From: Victivallales bacterium
GTDB taxonomy: Bacteria; Verrucomicrobiota; Lentisphaeria; Oligosphaerales; Oligosphaeraceae
Direction: 5' to 3'
Assembly: GCA_900771165.1 (NCBI GenBank)
Contig: CAAGMX010000523.1
Coordinates: 1-7,649 of the forward strand
Length of the DNA stretch: 7,649 bases
Both the position numbers and the translations under genes were made by a program. This document shows, piece after piece, positions 6,189 through 7,649 of the stretch; position 1 is the first letter of the stretch, and every line of letters starts with the position of its first letter. The notes under the pieces were generated by a model. It was not told the origin of the DNA, did no database searches, and worked only from the letters and a program-made list of their open reading frames with translations.

Positions 6189-6667
6189 ACAAGGAACTCT
6201 GCCAAGAGGTGCAAACCACCCTGCTGACCCTGGAGGGACGGAGCGAAAGCCTTTCCGACGAACTCCGGGAGCATCTCCATGCCTGCCAGGAGTGCCAGGA
6301 CTTCCAGCGTGTTCTCACCCTGCTGGAGCCCCCCCCCCGGCCCTCCGCCGCCCTGGAGGAAAAGACCCGCCGGCTCTGCCATCAGGCTCTAGCCTCCCGC
6401 CGCCAGGCCCGGTGGAGGAAGTACTTCCTCTGGACCTCGGCCGCCGCCGCCCTCCTCCTCCTCGCCGGCACCCTGCTGCCCCACCTTTCCCAGCGTCCCG
6501 CCCCGGGGATCCCCGCCACCCTGGCCTCGACGCATCCTGTCGTCACGGCGCCCGCCGACGGCGAGCCCTGGGAAGATCTTATGCTGGACACCGAGTTCTC
6601 CCTGGCCAACGAAGACCTTTCCTCCCTGGAACTTCAGCTGGATTTCCTTGTGGTGGACCTCCTCTAA
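6185..6667 (+). CDS. zinc-finger transmembrane anti-sigma factor
   Basis: The 160-residue product has the layout of a ZAS-type anti-sigma factor. The N-terminal cytoplasmic part carries HLHACQEC (30-37), matching the HX3CX2C zinc motif (His30, Cys34, Cys37), which in this family clamps the partner sigma factor. A basic stretch (71-79) precedes one membrane span (about 81-99, rich in Ala and Leu), giving an N-in orientation. The external part (100-160) is short, Pro-rich, then acidic, ending in the hydrophobic LDFLVVDLL. It overlaps the sigma gene by 4 bp, as cognate pairs usually do. A run of ten C (6329-6338) lies between the zinc motif and the span. The zinc motif, span and gene position make the call secure; the signal it answers to is unknown. 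Confidence 0.85.
   Translation: MNKELCQEVQTTLLTLEGRSESLSDELREHLHACQECQDFQRVLTLLEPPPRPSAALEEKTRRLCHQALASRRQARWRKYFLWTSAAAALLLLAGTLLPHLSQRPAPGIPATLASTHPVVTAPADGEPWEDLMLDTEFSLANEDLSSLELQLDFLVVDLL
6329..6338 (+). repeat. C10 homopolymer inside the anti-sigma gene
   Basis: Ten consecutive C, read as GAG CCC CCC CCC CGG (Glu-Pro-Pro-Pro-Arg, from residue 48). It lies after the zinc motif and before the membrane span. Gain or loss of one base would cut off the membrane anchor. Confidence 0.95.
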
Positions 6668-6673
6668 TCCCTC

Positions 6674-7366
6674 ATGACCAAACTCCTCCTCTCTCTTCTC
6701 GCGCTGGCCCTCCTTGCCGGCCAGCTCCCCCTGACTGCCCAGGAACCCCTGCCGCCGCCCCCCCCTGAGGCCGACGCCCTCCTGGAGGCCCCTCTGCCGC
6801 CCCCGGAGGCCGACGCCCTGGAGACCATGCCCCCGCCGGAGTTTCCCCCGCCGTTCCTCTCTCCGGACATCCGGGAATTTCTGGAACACCTGAAGGCGGA
6901 GAATCCCCGGGAATTCCAGCGGCTGGAGGAGTTGCGCCTCAAGGACCGGAAGGCATTCCGGGAGGAAATTGCCCGCATCCTTCCCCGGCGGCACGGCGAG
7001 ATCATGGACCGCCGGCAGCTGGAGCTGGATCGCCAGTGCTGGATGCTGGCCCAGAAAATCCGGAACTGCCAGGATCCCCAGGAGGTTGCCCGGCTCCAGG
7101 AACAGCTGAAAAAGAAAGTGGAGGAAATGCTGGATCTCCTGGTGAACCAGACGAAAAAACGGCTGGAGGAATTGGACCAGAGAATCCAGGCCATTGAAGC
7201 CAAACGCCCGGAAATCCTGGAGAAGAAGATCGATTTCTATCTCCACGCCCCCGTCCCCCCCTTCTTCACCCAGGAGGGACGCCCCCCCCGCCCCGGCAAA
7301 CGGGAAGGGGCTCCCCCCCGCAGACCCCAAGCGCCCCCTCCGGAGGCTGCCCCACCCCAGGAATAA
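6674..7366 (+). CDS. secreted Pro-rich helical protein, third gene of sigma cassette
   Basis: I do not recognise a named family. The 230-residue product starts with a clear signal peptide (hydrophobic 4-20, likely cleavage after LTA at 20-22); there is no lipobox cysteine. Residues 24-61 are Pro-rich with two copies of a PPPEADALE-like unit (PPPPPEADALLE, then PPPEADALE). Residues 62-190 are strongly helical and charged, with heptad-like coiled-coil stretches (FQRLEELRLKDRKAFREEIARIL and the 137-187 part) and two cysteines, Cys122 and Cys132. The tail 192-230 is Pro/Arg-rich. The gene begins 6 bp after the anti-sigma stop and is followed by a strong terminator, so it belongs to the same operon. 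Its layout recalls periplasmic Spy/CpxP/CnrX-type helical sensors, but no LTxxQ or metal motif is visible, so a sensor or chaperone role is inference from context. No Shine-Dalgarno site precedes it. Confidence 0.7.
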   Translation: MTKLLLSLLALALLAGQLPLTAQEPLPPPPPEADALLEAPLPPPEADALETMPPPEFPPPFLSPDIREFLEHLKAENPREFQRLEELRLKDRKAFREEIARILPRRHGEIMDRRQLELDRQCWMLAQKIRNCQDPQEVARLQEQLKKKVEEMLDLLVNQTKKRLEELDQRIQAIEAKRPEILEKKIDFYLHAPVPPFFTQEGRPPRPGKREGAPPRRPQAPPPEAAPPQE

Positions 7367-7388
7367 CCCATCTGCCCCTACCCCGGTG

Positions 7389-7423
7389 AAAAACCCTCTC
7401 CCGCCCCGCAGGAGAGGGTTTTT
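7389..7423 (+). terminator. strong intrinsic terminator of the sigma operon
   Basis: AAAAACCCTCTCC (7389-7401) pairs over all 13 bases with GGAGAGGGTTTTT (7411-7423) around a 9-base loop, and CGTTTTC follows. It starts 23 bp after the stop of the secreted-protein gene. The A-run on the left arm means it could also stop transcription arriving on the other strand. Confidence 0.93.
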
Positions 7424-7442
7424 CGTTTTCCCCCCCTCGCTT

Positions 7443-7464
7443 TTGGCGCTACACCATCCACCCC
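7443..7464 (+). repeat. TTGGCGCTA...TCCACCCC repeat, copy A
   Basis: The sequence begins TTGGCGCTACACCA and continues TCCACCCC. It matches copy B at 7596-7615 apart from one C/T difference and a 3-base insertion. It also forms the left arm of the long hairpin. Confidence 0.65.
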
Positions 7465-7501
7465 GAACCCCGTTACGGTGGTAGGAGGGTGGTGATAGCG
7501 C
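7446..7501. repeat. long imperfect hairpin (inverted repeat)
   Basis: GCGCTA (7446-7451) pairs with TAGCGC (7496-7501); CACC (7452-7455) with GGTG (7491-7494) past one bulged A; ATCC (7456-7459) with GGGT (7487-7490, one G-T pair); and CC (7461-7462) with GG (7484-7485) across an A-A mismatch. At the top ACC/GGT and CCG-TTA-CGG (7470-7478) pair. About 16 pairs form the main stem, too ordered to be chance alone. Confidence 0.65.
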
Positions 7502-7595
7502 ACAGACGGGGGATACCCCCGTGCCCCCGGTTCAGCCAGCCACAGGGAAATTTGGCACCCATGCGGGCACGGCGTAGCCTCTCCGGGGGAAACCC

Positions 7596-7615
7596 TTGGC
7601 GCTATATCCACCCCC
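7596..7615 (+). repeat. TTGGCGCTA...TCCACCCC repeat, copy B
   Basis: TTGGCGCTATATCCACCCCC, the shorter copy of the motif at 7443-7464, in the same orientation and about 153 bp away. It leads directly into the CCCCCG-TTTG-CGGGGG hairpin. Confidence 0.65.
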
Positions 7616-7649
7616 GTTTGCGGGGGCCGGGGGGAATTCCTATTGAACC

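Larger units (their letters stand above)
7424..7649. other. structured non-coding region at contig edge
   Basis: No credible gene lies here; the only open frame, on the minus strand, has no recognisable protein features. The stretch holds a long imperfect hairpin (7446-7501), perfect hairpins ACGGGGG-ATA-CCCCCGT (7506-7522) and CCCCCG-TTTG-CGGGGG (7611-7626), distant pairings GTGCCC/GGGCAC (7521-7526, 7565-7570) and GGTTCA/TGAACC (7529-7534, 7644-7649), and two copies of a TTGGCGCTA motif. It could be a dispersed repeat, a structured RNA or the edge of a small mobile element. Confidence 0.5.

Noticed and set aside
7378..7611. 77-residue minus-strand open frame at the right edge
   Set aside because: It crosses the strong terminator and several hairpins and has no protein-like features.

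Overview
The window is a GC-rich (roughly 60-65% by eye) bacterial contig in which every protein gene lies on the + strand. The gene types and several sequence signatures (a two-paralogue type EF-G, an ECF sigma factor with an SINTALGRMRYA recognition helix, a PHP protein with a long N-terminal lead-in, and starts without Shine-Dalgarno sites) fit a member of the Planctomycetes-Verrucomicrobia-Chlamydiae group, perhaps Lentisphaerota or Verrucomicrobiota. That placement is recalled resemblance, not a computed result, and is low confidence.

Left edge (1-1006): the first 19 bases are the 3' end of the Illumina TruSeq adapter, joined directly to the inside of an argC gene that has lost its N-terminal Rossmann motif. 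A short hairpin with a T-run at 1098-1124 probably ends the argC transcript.

Centre (1197-5441): a PHP-domain metal-dependent phosphoesterase-like gene with an altered second metal motif; then secG, which has a near-consensus promoter and a tail made of three perfect 18-bp repeats; then a structured intergenic leader; then a translation factor of the EF-G type whose domain IV tip resembles the EF-G2/GFM2 recycling branch more than the canonical translocase; then, 19 bp later, tRNA-Val(TAC) with an encoded CCA end.

Right side (5619-7423): a compact three-gene cassette. An ECF sigma factor overlaps a zinc-finger, single-membrane-span anti-sigma factor by ATGA; 6 bp later comes a secreted Pro-rich helical protein of unknown family. 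A strong 13-bp-stem terminator closes the unit. The likely logic, by analogy with CnrH/CnrY/CnrX-type systems, is that the secreted protein senses or buffers an envelope or metal stress, acts on the anti-sigma factor, and so frees the sigma factor. This is the best candidate for an undescribed system here.

Right edge (7424-7649): no gene. It is a densely structured non-coding stretch with a long imperfect hairpin, two perfect hairpins and two diverged copies of a TTGGCGCTA...TCCACCCC motif. It may be a dispersed repeat on which the assembly broke.
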